Assembly: GCF_030913365.1 (NCBI RefSeq)
Contig: NZ_CP133160.1
Coordinates: 2,952,001-3,016,000 of the forward strand
DNA: 64,000 nt
Reading direction: 5' to 3'
Origin: Stenotrophomonas sp. 24(2023)
GTDB taxonomy: Bacteria; Pseudomonadota; Gammaproteobacteria; Xanthomonadales; Xanthomonadaceae
Program-made: the position numbers and the translations under genes
Shown here: piece by piece, positions 43,507 through 53,109 of the stretch
Position numbering within the stretch: position 1 is the stretch's first letter
How the letters are laid out: each line of letters opens with the position of its first letter
The notes under the pieces: generated by a model
What the model was told of the DNA's origin: nothing
Seen by the model: only the letters and a program-made list of their open reading frames with translations
Databases searched by the model: none

Positions 43507-44532
43507 ATGTCCCTTGCCCTGTCCGCCCCGTCCCGGCCCCCCAACGCCCGCATCGCGGCCTGGCTGCTGATGCTGCTGGGCATGTGGCTGGCGTTGAAGC
43601 TGGGCCTGGTGGTGACCCTGCTGTCGGGCCTGCTGGTGTTCCACCTCACCCACCTGCTGGCGTCCACCGTGGAAGGCCGGCTGCCGCCGGGGCGGGCGCG
43701 GGCGATCTCGGTCATCGTGCTGTCGGCGCTGATCATCGGTGGGCTGGCGCTGGCCGGCATCGGCATCGCCGCGTTCTTCCGCAACGAAACCGGCGGCCCC
43801 GACGCGCTGCTGATGCGCCTGATGGACATCCTCAACACCTCCCGGCACCAGGTGCCGGCCGTGCTGCAGCCGTACATTCCCGAAGACCTGCAGGCCCTGC
43901 GTGCGGCGTTGAACGAATGGGCCGCCACCCATCGCCAGCAGCTGGGCATCGCCGGCACCTCGGTGGTGCAGGTCAGCGTGCGCGTGCTGATCGGCATGGT
44001 GCTGGGCGCGATGATCGCCCTGTATGACGAGCTGCCGCAGCCCAGCCTGGGGCCGCTGGCGCAGGAACTGGTCGGGCGCACCACGCGCCTGGCCACCGCG
44101 TTCCGCCAGGTGGTGTTCGCGCAGGTGAAGATTTCCCTGCTCAACACGGTGTTCACCGGCATCTTCCTGCTGGGTGTGCTGCCGCTGTTCGGCGTGCACC
44201 TGCCGCTGTCCAAGACGCTGGTGCTGATCACCTTCCTGGCCGGCCTGCTGCCGGTGGTGGGCAATGTGATCTCCAACACCATCATCACCATCGTCGCGCT
44301 GTCGGTGTCGTTCTACGTGGCGGTGGCCGCGCTGCTGTACCTGGTGGTGATCCACAAGCTGGAATACTTCCTCAACGCGCGCATCGTGGGCGGGGAAATC
44401 CAGGCGCGTGCCTGGGAGCTGCTGCTGGCCATGCTGGTGATGGAAGCGGCCTTCGGCCTGCCCGGGCTGGTCGCCGCACCGGTGTTCTACGCCTACATCA
44501 AGCGCGAACTGCTGGACCAGCGCTGGATCTGA
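43507..44532 (+). CDS. AI-2E family membrane transporter
   Basis: A 341-residue inner-membrane protein of the AI-2E family, with about seven or eight hydrophobic segments and a periplasmic loop around 95-150. The family signature appears in TFLAGLLPVVGNVISNTIITIVAL and PGLVAAPVFYAYIKRELL. Members export autoinducer-2, move ions or have unknown cargo, so the substrate is not assigned. The ATG at 43507 is preferred because the long frame upstream overlaps the diguanylate cyclase gene. Confidence 0.87.
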   Translation: MSLALSAPSRPPNARIAAWLLMLLGMWLALKLGLVVTLLSGLLVFHLTHLLASTVEGRLPPGRARAISVIVLSALIIGGLALAGIGIAAFFRNETGGPDALLMRLMDILNTSRHQVPAVLQPYIPEDLQALRAALNEWAATHRQQLGIAGTSVVQVSVRVLIGMVLGAMIALYDELPQPSLGPLAQELVGRTTRLATAFRQVVFAQVKISLLNTVFTGIFLLGVLPLFGVHLPLSKTLVLITFLAGLLPVVGNVISNTIITIVALSVSFYVAVAALLYLVVIHKLEYFLNARIVGGEIQARAWELLLAMLVMEAAFGLPGLVAAPVFYAYIKRELLDQRWI

Positions 44533-44685
44533 TCGCCGCTCCACCGGGCTGATCGCCGCACGGGGCCGGGCAGCCCGTGCGACATTGCAACGACATGCCC
44601 TGCCGATCATCGCCACTCGATCCGAACGAGTGGCCGCTTGCGTATGCCAGGTGGCCGTCCTGCCGCCCTGCCTGGCCTGACCGCG

Positions 44686-45849
44686 ATGCCTGCTGCTTCC
44701 CACAAAAATCTCCTGCTTGCCGGTGGCGTGCTCGCTGCCCTGGTGCTGCTGGTACTCGTCGCTGCGGCGCTGTGGCCGTCCAGTGGCGTGGCCAAGGCCG
44801 CGCCGGCCGCAGTGCTCACCGTGACCCTCACCCCGGCCCGCATGATGGACGTGCCCTTGCAGGTGCCTGCGACCGGCAATGTCAGTGCCTGGCAGGAAGC
44901 CAGCATCGGTGCCGAATCCAATGGCCTGAAGCTGGTGGATGTGCGCGTGAACGTGGGCGACACCGTGCGCAAGGGACAAGTGCTGGCCGTGTTCGAGGCC
45001 GCCATGGTGAGTGCCGAGCTGGCCGAAGCCACCGCCAGCGTCGCGCTGGCCCGGGCCCAGGCGGCCGATGCCCGGCGCAACCAGCGCCGCGCACAGGAAC
45101 TGGATGGCTCCGGCGCGATGTCGCCGCAGGTCGTCGGCCAGTACGTGGCCGAAGGGCAGGTCGCGCAGGCGCGCCTGGAGGCTGCCCAGGCCGTTGAACA
45201 GCGCCAGCGCCTGCGCCTGTCACAGGTCCGCGTGGTGGCGCCCGGCGATGGGGTGATCAGTGCGCGAGCGGCGACGGTGGGGGCCGTGGTGCCGGCCGGC
45301 CAGGAGCTGTTCCGGCTGATCCGCGACGGCCGGCTGGAATGGCGTGCCGTGGTGGCCACCGATGACCTGGATCGCCTGCAGCCGGGCCAGCCGGCGCGGT
45401 TGTCCCTGCCGGGGCAGTCCAGGATCGGTGCCACGGTACGCATGGTGTCGCCGGTGGTGGATGCCACCTCCCACACCGGGCTGGTCTATGTCGATCTTCC
45501 CGCCGACAGTGCGCTGCGGGCCGGGGCCTTCGCCACCGGGGACATCGAGGTGGGGCGTACCCGCGTGCTGACTGTGCCGCAGGAGGCCGTGCTGCTGCGC
45601 GACGGTTTCCACTACGTCATGCAGGTCGGGCCGGCGGCAACGGTGGTGGAGCGGAAGATCACGGCCGGGCAGCGCATTGGTGACCGCGTGGTGGTGGACG
45701 GCCTGCGCGAAGGGGAGGCGGTGATCGCCAGCGGGCTGGGTTTCCTCGGCAGTGGTGACACCGTGCATGTGCGCCCGGATCGCACGCCCGCCGCCCGCAC
45801 CCGCGTGCCGATCACGCCCCCGGCCGCCGCGCAGGGGAACAGCCCGTGA
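44686..45849 (+). CDS. RND efflux periplasmic adaptor (membrane fusion protein)
   Basis: A 387-residue membrane fusion protein. An N-terminal hydrophobic segment (LLLAGGVLAALVLLVLVAAA) anchors or exports it. The barrel/lipoyl half-motifs are VDVRVNVGDTVRKGQVLAVFEA and VVAPGDGVISARAATVGAVV, with a helical hairpin between them. It links an inner-membrane RND pump to an outer-membrane factor. The start is uncertain: ATG at 44686, ATG at 44644 or TTG at 44638. The stop overlaps the pump GTG start as GTGA. Confidence 0.9.
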   Translation: MPAASHKNLLLAGGVLAALVLLVLVAAALWPSSGVAKAAPAAVLTVTLTPARMMDVPLQVPATGNVSAWQEASIGAESNGLKLVDVRVNVGDTVRKGQVLAVFEAAMVSAELAEATASVALARAQAADARRNQRRAQELDGSGAMSPQVVGQYVAEGQVAQARLEAAQAVEQRQRLRLSQVRVVAPGDGVISARAATVGAVVPAGQELFRLIRDGRLEWRAVVATDDLDRLQPGQPARLSLPGQSRIGATVRMVSPVVDATSHTGLVYVDLPADSALRAGAFATGDIEVGRTRVLTVPQEAVLLRDGFHYVMQVGPAATVVERKITAGQRIGDRVVVDGLREGEAVIASGLGFLGSGDTVHVRPDRTPAARTRVPITPPAAAQGNSP

Positions 45850-48800
45850 ACCTCAATGTCTCGGCGTGGTCCATCCGCAACCCGGTGGCGATCAGCCTGC
45901 TGTTCGTCCTGCTCACCGTCGCCGGCGTGGCCGGGTTCCGGGCGATGAAGGTGCAGAACTTCCCCGACATGGATTTTCCGGTCATCACGGTCAATGCCGA
46001 GCTGCCCGGTGCGTCGCCTGCACAGCTGGAAAACGATGTGGCACGCCGCATCGAAGACGCCATCGCCAACGTACAGGGCATCAAGCACATCACCAGCACG
46101 CTGGCCGACGGCACGGCCACGGTAACGGCCGAATTCCACATCGAAAAGCCGGTGCAGGAGGCCATGGACGGCGTGCGCGACGCGGTGGCCGCCATCCGTG
46201 CGGACCTGCCGGCGGATCTGCTTGACCCGACCATCCGCAAGCAGGAAGTGGCCAGCATGCCGGTGGTTACCTATGCGGTGTCGTCCTCATCGCTGGATGC
46301 GGCGGACCTGTCCTGGTTCGTCGATGGTGCGTTGAGCCGGCAACTGCTGGGCCTGCCCGGCGTGGGCGCGGTGAGCCGGGTGGGGGGCGTGGACCGGGAA
46401 ATCCGCGTCGCGCTGGACCCGGCACGGCTGCAGGCGCTGAACATCACCGCCGTGGATGTGTCGCGCCGGCTGCGCGTGCAGCAGCAGGAAGCCGCGGGTG
46501 GGCGTGCGGACCTGGGCGGGCAGGAACATTCGGTACGTACGCTGGCCACCGTGCAGACCGCCGGCGATGTCGCCCAGCTGCACCTGTCGCTCGGCGATGG
46601 CCGGCGGCTGCGGCTGGACCAGGTTGCCGCGGTATCCGACACGCATGCCGAGCCCCGGTCGATGGCGCTGCTCGATGGCCGGCCCGTGGTGGCGTTCGAT
46701 GTACTGCGTTCGCGTGGCGCGGGCGAGCTGGACGTGGCCGATGGCGTGCGCCAGGCGGTGGCGGCGCTGCGTGCGGCCCACCCGGGCGTGGACATCATCG
46801 AAGCCGTCAACCATGTCGATCCAATCGCCGACAACTATCGCGGCTCGATGATGCTGCTGCTGGAAGGGGCAGTGCTGGCCGTGATCGTGGTGCTGTGCTT
46901 CCTGCGCGACTGGCGCGCGACGGTGATCGCGGCCGTGGCGCTGCCGCTGTCGGCCGTGCCTACCTTCGCGGTGATGCACCTGATGGGGTTCAGCCTGAAC
47001 ACGGTGTCGCTGTTGTCGTTGTCGCTGGTGATCGGCGTGCTGGTGGACGACGCCATCGTGGAGATCGAGAACATCGAACGCCACCTGCTGATGGGCAAGC
47101 CCCCCCTGCAGGCGGCCACCGAGGCGACCAATGAGATCGGCCTGGCGGTGATCGCCACCACCTTCACCCTCATCGCCGTGTTCCTGCCGACATCGCTGAT
47201 GGGCGGTGTGGTGGGCCAGTACTTCGTGCAGTTCGGCTGGACGGCAGCCGTGGCGGTGTTCTTCTCGCTGGTGGTGGCGCGCATGCTGACCCCCACCATG
47301 GCGGCCTACCTGCTGCGGATGCCCACGCATGTGGCACGCACGCCACGCTGGTTGCGCCTGTACCTGCGGCTGGCCCGGTGGTGCCTGCAGCACCGGCGGG
47401 CGACATTGGCAAGCGCGGCGGTGCTGGTGGTGCTTGGGCTGGCGGTAGCGGCGCGGCTGCCGGGCGAGTTCATGCCGGCCGATGATGGCGACACCAGTTC
47501 GATCACCGTGACCTTGCCGCCGGGCAGCACGCTTGCGCAGACACGGGCGCTGGCCGAGCAGGCGCGTGCCGTGCTGCAGCAGCACCCGGCCGTGCGTTCG
47601 GTGTACACCGCCATCGGCACGGCTGTTGCCGGTGATGACGGCGATGACGATGGCGGTACCCGCGCCAGCGTGACCACGGCAACGCTGACCGCCAACCTGC
47701 GGCCGCGCGGGGAACGGGCGGAGGTGCGGCGGCAGCAGATCGAGGCGCAGTTCCGGCAGGCGCTGGCGGTCGTGGCCGGTGCCCGCATCAAGGTGGGGGC
47801 CGGCGGTGGCGGCGAAAGCTATGCGATCGTGCTCGCGGCGGAGGACGCAACGGCGCTGGCGCGGCATGCGCGCCGGCTGGAACAGGAACTGCGCACGATT
47901 CCCGGCATCGGCGCGGTGGTGTCCTCGGCCAGCCTGGTACGGCCGGAACTGGTGGTGCGCCCGGACATGGCGCGTGCCGCCGACCTGGGGGTGACCGCCG
48001 AAGCCATTGCCGATGCATTGCGCACGGCCACGGTGGGCGACTACCGGCAGGACCTGGCCAAGCTCAATGTCAGTGAACGGCAGATTCCGGTGGTGGTGCG
48101 GCTGCAGGACCAGGGGCGCGACGACCTGCAGATGCTGCGCCGGCTGCCGGTGGCCGGTGCGCGCGGCTTCGTGCCGCTGGGCAGCGTGGCCGACCTGGAC
48201 CTGCTGGCGGGGCCGGCCGAACTGACCCGCTATGACCGCAGGCGCAATGTCACGCTACAGGTCGAACTCAACGGCTTGCCGCTGGGCGAGGTGGAAAAGG
48301 CCGCCGCCGCCCTGCCGGCGCTGCAGCATGTCCCGCCGGGCATCAGCGTGGGAGCCACCGGCGATGCCGAAGCCATGGGCGAACTGGCCAGCGGTTTTGC
48401 GATGGCGATGCTGGCCGGCGTGCTGTGCATCTATGCGGTACTGGTGCTGCTGCTGAAGGATTTCATGCAGCCGCTCACCGTGCTGATCGCCCTGGTGCTG
48501 TCCATGCCCGGTGCCTTCCTGGCGCTGTGGATCACCGGTGCATCGCTGTCCATGCCCTCGATGATCGGCCTGATCATGCTGATGGGCATCACCACCAAGA
48601 ACGCGATCCTGCTGGTGGATTACATCGTGATGGCACGGCGCGAGCAGGGCATGGGGCGCCGCCGCGCCATCCTGGATGCCTGCCGCAAACGCGCACGGCC
48701 GATCGTGATGACCACCCTGGCGATGGGGGCGGGCATGCTGCCGGTCGCCCTCGGGCTGGGGGCCGATGCCAGTTTCCGCGCCCCCATGGCCATCGTGGTC

Positions 48801-48950
48801 ATCGGCGGCCTGCTGACCTCGACCGTGCTGTGCCTGCTGGTGATCCCGGTGGCATACAGCCAGGCCGACGATCTGGTGCGCTGGCTGCGCACGCGCTGGA
48901 AACCGGACGCCACCGCGCCGGCCGGCGCTTCCCCCGCCCTGGACCCCTGA
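45846..48950 (+). CDS. RND family efflux permease
   Basis: A 1034-residue inner-membrane RND pump of usual length. It has TM1 at about 11-30, two large periplasmic loops, and the TM4 proton-relay pair in VLVDDAIVEIENIERH that corresponds to Asp407/Asp408 of AcrB. GLIMLMGITTKNAILLVDYI is the conserved TM11 region. The start is a GTG at 45846 overlapping the adaptor stop. Drug range cannot be read from sequence. The matching outer-membrane factor is probably the NodT-type gene at 53110, beyond the regulatory genes. Confidence 0.93.
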   Translation: MNLNVSAWSIRNPVAISLLFVLLTVAGVAGFRAMKVQNFPDMDFPVITVNAELPGASPAQLENDVARRIEDAIANVQGIKHITSTLADGTATVTAEFHIEKPVQEAMDGVRDAVAAIRADLPADLLDPTIRKQEVASMPVVTYAVSSSSLDAADLSWFVDGALSRQLLGLPGVGAVSRVGGVDREIRVALDPARLQALNITAVDVSRRLRVQQQEAAGGRADLGGQEHSVRTLATVQTAGDVAQLHLSLGDGRRLRLDQVAAVSDTHAEPRSMALLDGRPVVAFDVLRSRGAGELDVADGVRQAVAALRAAHPGVDIIEAVNHVDPIADNYRGSMMLLLEGAVLAVIVVLCFLRDWRATVIAAVALPLSAVPTFAVMHLMGFSLNTVSLLSLSLVIGVLVDDAIVEIENIERHLLMGKPPLQAATEATNEIGLAVIATTFTLIAVFLPTSLMGGVVGQYFVQFGWTAAVAVFFSLVVARMLTPTMAAYLLRMPTHVARTPRWLRLYLRLARWCLQHRRATLASAAVLVVLGLAVAARLPGEFMPADDGDTSSITVTLPPGSTLAQTRALAEQARAVLQQHPAVRSVYTAIGTAVAGDDGDDDGGTRASVTTATLTANLRPRGERAEVRRQQIEAQFRQALAVVAGARIKVGAGGGGESYAIVLAAEDATALARHARRLEQELRTIPGIGAVVSSASLVRPELVVRPDMARAADLGVTAEAIADALRTATVGDYRQDLAKLNVSERQIPVVVRLQDQGRDDLQMLRRLPVAGARGFVPLGSVADLDLLAGPAELTRYDRRRNVTLQVELNGLPLGEVEKAAAALPALQHVPPGISVGATGDAEAMGELASGFAMAMLAGVLCIYAVLVLLLKDFMQPLTVLIALVLSMPGAFLALWITGASLSMPSMIGLIMLMGITTKNAILLVDYIVMARREQGMGRRRAILDACRKRARPIVMTTLAMGAGMLPVALGLGADASFRAPMAIVVIGGLLTSTVLCLLVIPVAYSQADDLVRWLRTRWKPDATAPAGASPALDP

Positions 48951-49026
48951 TGCCTGCGTGCCGGCAGCCCGCCGGCGCAGCGTCGTCCCCAACCGCTGCC
49001 CCTGCGGGCAGCACCGAGACCGACCC

Positions 49027-50025
49027 ATGACCTACAGTGCCGCCCTCGTGGCCCTCCTGCTGCTGTACTGCGCCGCGTGTCTGGCCTATGTCTACCGCTG
49101 GCGCGGGCGCCAGCGCTACGGCAGCCTGCGCCAGTACCTGCGCAAGAGCTGGCCGGTGTTCGCACCGTTGAACTGCCTGCTGTACATGACCACCCGGCGC
49201 AGCGCCCGTGCCCCGGTCATCGATGCCGGCTACCTGCATGGCGTCTGCCTGCTGCGCGCCAACTGGCAGTTGATCCGGCGCGAAGGGCTGGCACTGCTGG
49301 CCAACGGTGATCTGGATGCCACCTGCCACGAAGGCTCGCAGGGCTTCCACGACCTGGGCTTCCGCACGTTCTACAAGCGGGGCTGGCGCAAGTACTACCT
49401 CACCTGGTACGGCACCACGCACCGCTCGGCCCAGCGGACCTGCCCGGAAACCCTGCGCCTGCTGGCACGGGTTCCCGGCGTGCGCGGGGCGATGTTCTCG
49501 CTGCTGCCCCCCGGTGCGGAACTGACCCTGCATTCGGACCCGCTGGCCGGTTCGCTGCGCTACCACCTGGGGCTGGCCACGCCCAACGACGCGCGCTGCT
49601 TCATCAACATCGATGGCCAGGCCGTGGCCTGGCGCGATGGCAAGGACTTCGTTTTCGACGAGACCTACCCGCACCATGCCCGCAACGATACCCAGGCCAT
49701 GCGCCTGATCCTGATGTGCGACGTGGTCCGCCCGATGAACCTGCTGGGGCGGTTGGCCAACGGCGGGTTCACCCTGCTGGCCAGGGCGATGCGGGTGCCC
49801 AACACCGGCGAGGATACGCGCGGCGTGCTGACCTGGCTGTTTGCGGTGCTCTCGCCCTGGCGACAGGCCGGCCTGGGCCTGAAACGGCGCCACCGCAAGC
49901 TGTATGTTCTGCTGAAGCTGCTGCTCAACGGCAGCCTGCTGCTGTCGTTGCTGCTGGGTCTGTACGCCATGCTAGAGTGGTTCGCAGCGCTGGGCACCGT
50001 GCTTGAGCAGGTGGCCGCGCCGTGA
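49027..50025 (+). CDS. lpxO: LpxO-like lipid A (aspartyl/asparaginyl-type) hydroxylase
   Basis: A 332-residue Fe(II)/2-oxoglutarate-dependent dioxygenase. N- and C-terminal hydrophobic segments (about 5-20 and 295-320) anchor it at the membrane. The iron-binding triad is His169-x-Asp171 (LHSDPL) and His216 or His217 (TYPHHARND), and the 2-oxoglutarate arginine is in MRLILMCDVVRP. This matches LpxO, which adds a 2-hydroxyl to lipid A acyl chains and alters resistance to cationic peptides. The start at 49027 gives the anchor first. It sits between the pump and the two-component genes. The lipid A target is inferred. Confidence 0.83.
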   Translation: MTYSAALVALLLLYCAACLAYVYRWRGRQRYGSLRQYLRKSWPVFAPLNCLLYMTTRRSARAPVIDAGYLHGVCLLRANWQLIRREGLALLANGDLDATCHEGSQGFHDLGFRTFYKRGWRKYYLTWYGTTHRSAQRTCPETLRLLARVPGVRGAMFSLLPPGAELTLHSDPLAGSLRYHLGLATPNDARCFINIDGQAVAWRDGKDFVFDETYPHHARNDTQAMRLILMCDVVRPMNLLGRLANGGFTLLARAMRVPNTGEDTRGVLTWLFAVLSPWRQAGLGLKRRHRKLYVLLKLLLNGSLLLSLLLGLYAMLEWFAALGTVLEQVAAP

Positions 50026-50068
50026 TCCGGGCCATCGCCCGCCGCTCTACCGTGGAGGCACGGGCACC

Positions 50069-50770
50069 ATGAGCAAGGAACCGTTGTCGATCCTGATCAT
50101 CGAGGACAACGCCCAGCTGGCGGCGAACCTGTACGACTACCTGGAAGCCTGCGGCCACGTACTCGACGCAGCCCCTGATGGCGTGTCCGGCCTGCACCTG
50201 GCCGCCGCGCGCCACTACGATGTGATCGTGCTGGACTGGAACCTGCCGCGGATGGACGGGTTGACGGTACTGCGCCGCCTGCGTGGCGAGGCGAAGAAGA
50301 AAGTGCCGGTCATCATGCTCACCGCGCGCGATCAGCTGGCCGACAAGATCGACGGCTTCGAGGCCGGGCTGGATGACTACCTGGTCAAGCCGGTGGCGCT
50401 GCCGGAAATCGAGGTCCGGCTGCGTTCGCTGGTGGCCCGCCTGCGCCAGTCGGCCGCCCCGGAGGATGCGCTGGTGGTGGGCGACCTGCGCTTTGACATG
50501 GCCACCGCTGAAATCCAGCGGGGGGGCCGCCGCATCGTGCTTACGCGCACCGGCCGCCGGCTGCTGGAGGTCCTGATGCGCGAAAGCCCGCAGCTGGTGA
50601 CGCGTGCGCGCCTTGAGCAGGTGGCCTGGGGCGAGAACCCCCCGGGTACTGACCTGCTGCGGTCCCACATGTATGTGCTGCGGCGGGCCATCGAGCAGGG
50701 TGGGGAGCCCACCCTGCTGCACACGGTGCCCGGGTCCGGTTACCGGCTGTTCGACAATGCCGGCGCCTGA
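50069..50770 (+). CDS. OmpR/PhoB-type response regulator
   Basis: A 233-residue two-component response regulator. The receiver domain has the phospho-acceptor Asp56 (VLDWNLPRMDG) and Lys107 (YLVKPVAL). The C-terminal winged helix follows (about 135-230; LTRTGRRLLEVLMRES to TVPGSGYRLF). GGAGG lies just before the ATG at 50069. Its last codons overlap the start of the kinase gene, so they form one operon. Likely targets are the surrounding efflux and lipid A genes. Confidence 0.93.
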   Translation: MSKEPLSILIIEDNAQLAANLYDYLEACGHVLDAAPDGVSGLHLAAARHYDVIVLDWNLPRMDGLTVLRRLRGEAKKKVPVIMLTARDQLADKIDGFEAGLDDYLVKPVALPEIEVRLRSLVARLRQSAAPEDALVVGDLRFDMATAEIQRGGRRIVLTRTGRRLLEVLMRESPQLVTRARLEQVAWGENPPGTDLLRSHMYVLRRAIEQGGEPTLLHTVPGSGYRLFDNAGA

Positions 50771-52097
50771 GGCCCCATCGCGGCGCGCACGCAGCGTGCA
50801 TGGCTGGGTCAGTGCGGCGCTGGTGGGGTTCGGGCTGCTGATGGTGCTGGCATTCACCGTGCAGGGGTTCCGCAGCCAGTACCTGATCGAGCACCGCTAC
50901 TGGGTGCACCTGCTGCAGGCGGTATCGGCCGACCATGCCCAGCGCGTGCGCAGCGGCGGGGCCGCCACGCTGCCGCACACCGGGCTGGTGCGCTCCTGGT
51001 ACCTGCCGCGCGGGACGGTACCGGCCAACCTGCCGGCATACCTGGCCACGTTGCCACCAGGCCGGTATTCCACCGAAGACGGCTATGGCGAATTCCAGCG
51101 CCGGGAGGCGTTCGATGGGGCGCCGCCGTTCCATGCGCTGGTGGTGGACCTGCCCGGCGGGCGGCTGGTCACGCAGCTGGACATCGCCGAACTGGAAGAC
51201 CAGCAGAACCGCGATTCGCTGCGCAGCGCCGGCTGGGTGTTCCTGCTGGGGCTGCTGATCGTGTCGGTGATCGTCTGGCTGCATGCCAACCTGGCGCGCC
51301 CGGTGCGCGACCTGGCCCGGCGCATGCAGGCCATCGAGCCCGGGAACCCGACAGCGCGCCTGCCCACGGATTACCGCCGTGAGGAGATCCAGATCATCGC
51401 CCAGGCCAGTAATGCCCACCTGGAACGGGTGGCGCAGTTCATGGAACGCGAGCGCAGCCTGCTGGACCAGGCCAGCCACGAGTTCCGCACGCCGATCGCG
51501 GTGATCGCCGGTGCCCTGGACCTGCTGCGCCAGCAGCAGCTGCCCGGTTCGGCGCAGCCGGCCCTGGGCCGCATCGAGCATGCCGTGTCGGACCTGTCCG
51601 AAACCATGGTCGCCCTGCTTTACCTGGCACGCGAGCCGCTGCCGGATGATGCACCGGCGGAGGTGGTCGAGCTGCACACCCTGCTGCCCAAGGTGCTGGA
51701 CGACCACCAGCACCTGCTGCGCAGCGTCGCCACGCAGCTGGTGCTGGGCACGCTTGAACCCACCTATATCGCCGCCCCGGAGGCGATGGTGCGCATCGCG
51801 GTCAGCAACCTGATCCGCAACGCGGTGGAAAACACGCCGGCCGGGGCCATCGAAGTGGCCCTGCGGCAGGGCGTGGTATGCGTGTCCGATTCGGGCAGCG
51901 GCTTTGACCCGGTCGAAGCCGCCCGGCGCTACCGCGACAGCCTGCGGCAGCTGGCGCCGACGCGTGGGCAGGGCCTGGGCCTGTACCTGATCGGACGCAT
52001 CTGCGAGCGCTTCGGCTGGCGGCTGCGCATCGACCCGCGCACCACCGGTGGCACGGTGGCGCAGCTGGATGTCACCGCCAGCATCATTCCGCTCTAG
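50757..52097 (+). CDS. Sensor histidine kinase
   Basis: A 446-residue inner-membrane kinase. Two membrane segments (about 19-36 and 163-183) enclose a periplasmic sensor of about 125 residues. A HAMP-like linker follows, then the phospho-acceptor His241 in DQASHEFRTPIAVI, and the ATP-binding domain with N box NLIRNAVENT, G1 VSDSGSGF and G2 GQGLGLYL. The ATG at 50757 overlaps the regulator's end by 14 bp. It presumably senses envelope damage or a cationic agent, judged from its neighbours. Confidence 0.92.
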   Translation: MPAPEAPSRRARSVHGWVSAALVGFGLLMVLAFTVQGFRSQYLIEHRYWVHLLQAVSADHAQRVRSGGAATLPHTGLVRSWYLPRGTVPANLPAYLATLPPGRYSTEDGYGEFQRREAFDGAPPFHALVVDLPGGRLVTQLDIAELEDQQNRDSLRSAGWVFLLGLLIVSVIVWLHANLARPVRDLARRMQAIEPGNPTARLPTDYRREEIQIIAQASNAHLERVAQFMERERSLLDQASHEFRTPIAVIAGALDLLRQQQLPGSAQPALGRIEHAVSDLSETMVALLYLAREPLPDDAPAEVVELHTLLPKVLDDHQHLLRSVATQLVLGTLEPTYIAAPEAMVRIAVSNLIRNAVENTPAGAIEVALRQGVVCVSDSGSGFDPVEAARRYRDSLRQLAPTRGQGLGLYLIGRICERFGWRLRIDPRTTGGTVAQLDVTASIIPL

Positions 52098-52248
52098 CAT
52101 CGGTACAGGCGGAGTTCACCCCGTCCGGGGCAGCAGCGACATTGTGCCGACATGGCCTCTTCATCCTGCGGCGGACGTCCGGTACCGGGCCCGCGCAGCG
52201 CGGCGCAGGTGGCGGACGCACCATTCCACCGCCCCCGAGAGGTCCCAC

Positions 52249-53055
52249 GTGAAGATCAAGCTGCTCTGGCCCGCACTGCTGTGCGGGCTGTCGTTCAATG
52301 CCCTTGCCCAGGCCGGCCCCGCCGACGGCGACGAGGGCGGCCCCGGTGGCCCGCCGCGCTGGAGCCTGGGGCTGGGTGCCATCGCCAAGGATGGTGCCTA
52401 TGCCGGCGAAGGTTCGCAGGTGATGCCGATCCCCCTGGTGAACTACAACGGCGACCGTTTCTTCTTCCGCGGCATCACCGCAGGCTGGAAGCTGGTGGGC
52501 AATGAGGCGTTCGAGCTGAACGCGCTGGGCAAGCTCCGCTTTGATGGCTTCAGCGTTGATGACCTGGGGCGCAGCGAACTGGCGCGCAACGGCATCGACC
52601 GCACCCTGCTTGAAGACCGTGACAAGGCACTGGACCTGGGTATCGGAGCGAAGTGGACCGGCCGTGCCGGTGAACTGGAACTGGAACTGCTTGCCGACGT
52701 GACCGACAAGAGTGGCGGGCAGGAAGCCACGCTGCAGTACGGCTATCCCTTCCAGCTGGGCATCGGCTCCATCACGCCGATGGCCGGTGTCACCTGGCAG
52801 TCCAAGGACATGGCCAACTACTACTACGGCACGCTGGATTCGGAGGTCGCCCGCGGGGTGGTGGACTACAAGCCTGGCGCAGTGACCCTGCCGTTCGTGG
52901 GGGTGCAGTACTTCCGGCCGATCGGCGAAAAGTGGTCGGTGATGGCGTTCGCCAAGTACAGCCGCCTGCCCAGCGCGCTGCAGGACAGCCCGCTGGTGGA
53001 AGCGGACAAGAAGAACAGCGCGACGATCTTCGTTGGCTTCTCGCGCGGCTTCTAA
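52249..53055 (+). CDS. MipA/OmpV family outer-membrane protein
   Basis: A 268-residue MipA/OmpV protein. A signal peptide (ALLCGLSFNALAQ) is followed by the family pattern WSLGLGAIAKDGAYAGEGSQ, MPIPLVNYNGDRFFFRGITAG and a C-terminal strand ending IFVGFSRGF with terminal Phe. The start is a GTG at 52249 with GAGAGG upstream; the frame before it is not protein-like. MipA proteins have been proposed as scaffolds for murein synthesis and are often next to two-component systems, as here. Confidence 0.88.
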   Translation: MKIKLLWPALLCGLSFNALAQAGPADGDEGGPGGPPRWSLGLGAIAKDGAYAGEGSQVMPIPLVNYNGDRFFFRGITAGWKLVGNEAFELNALGKLRFDGFSVDDLGRSELARNGIDRTLLEDRDKALDLGIGAKWTGRAGELELELLADVTDKSGGQEATLQYGYPFQLGIGSITPMAGVTWQSKDMANYYYGTLDSEVARGVVDYKPGAVTLPFVGVQYFRPIGEKWSVMAFAKYSRLPSALQDSPLVEADKKNSATIFVGFSRGF

Positions 53056-53109
53056 GCCCTGTCACGCCGGCCGGTGGTCTGCTGGCCGGCCTTCCTGGAA
53101 AGGTATCGC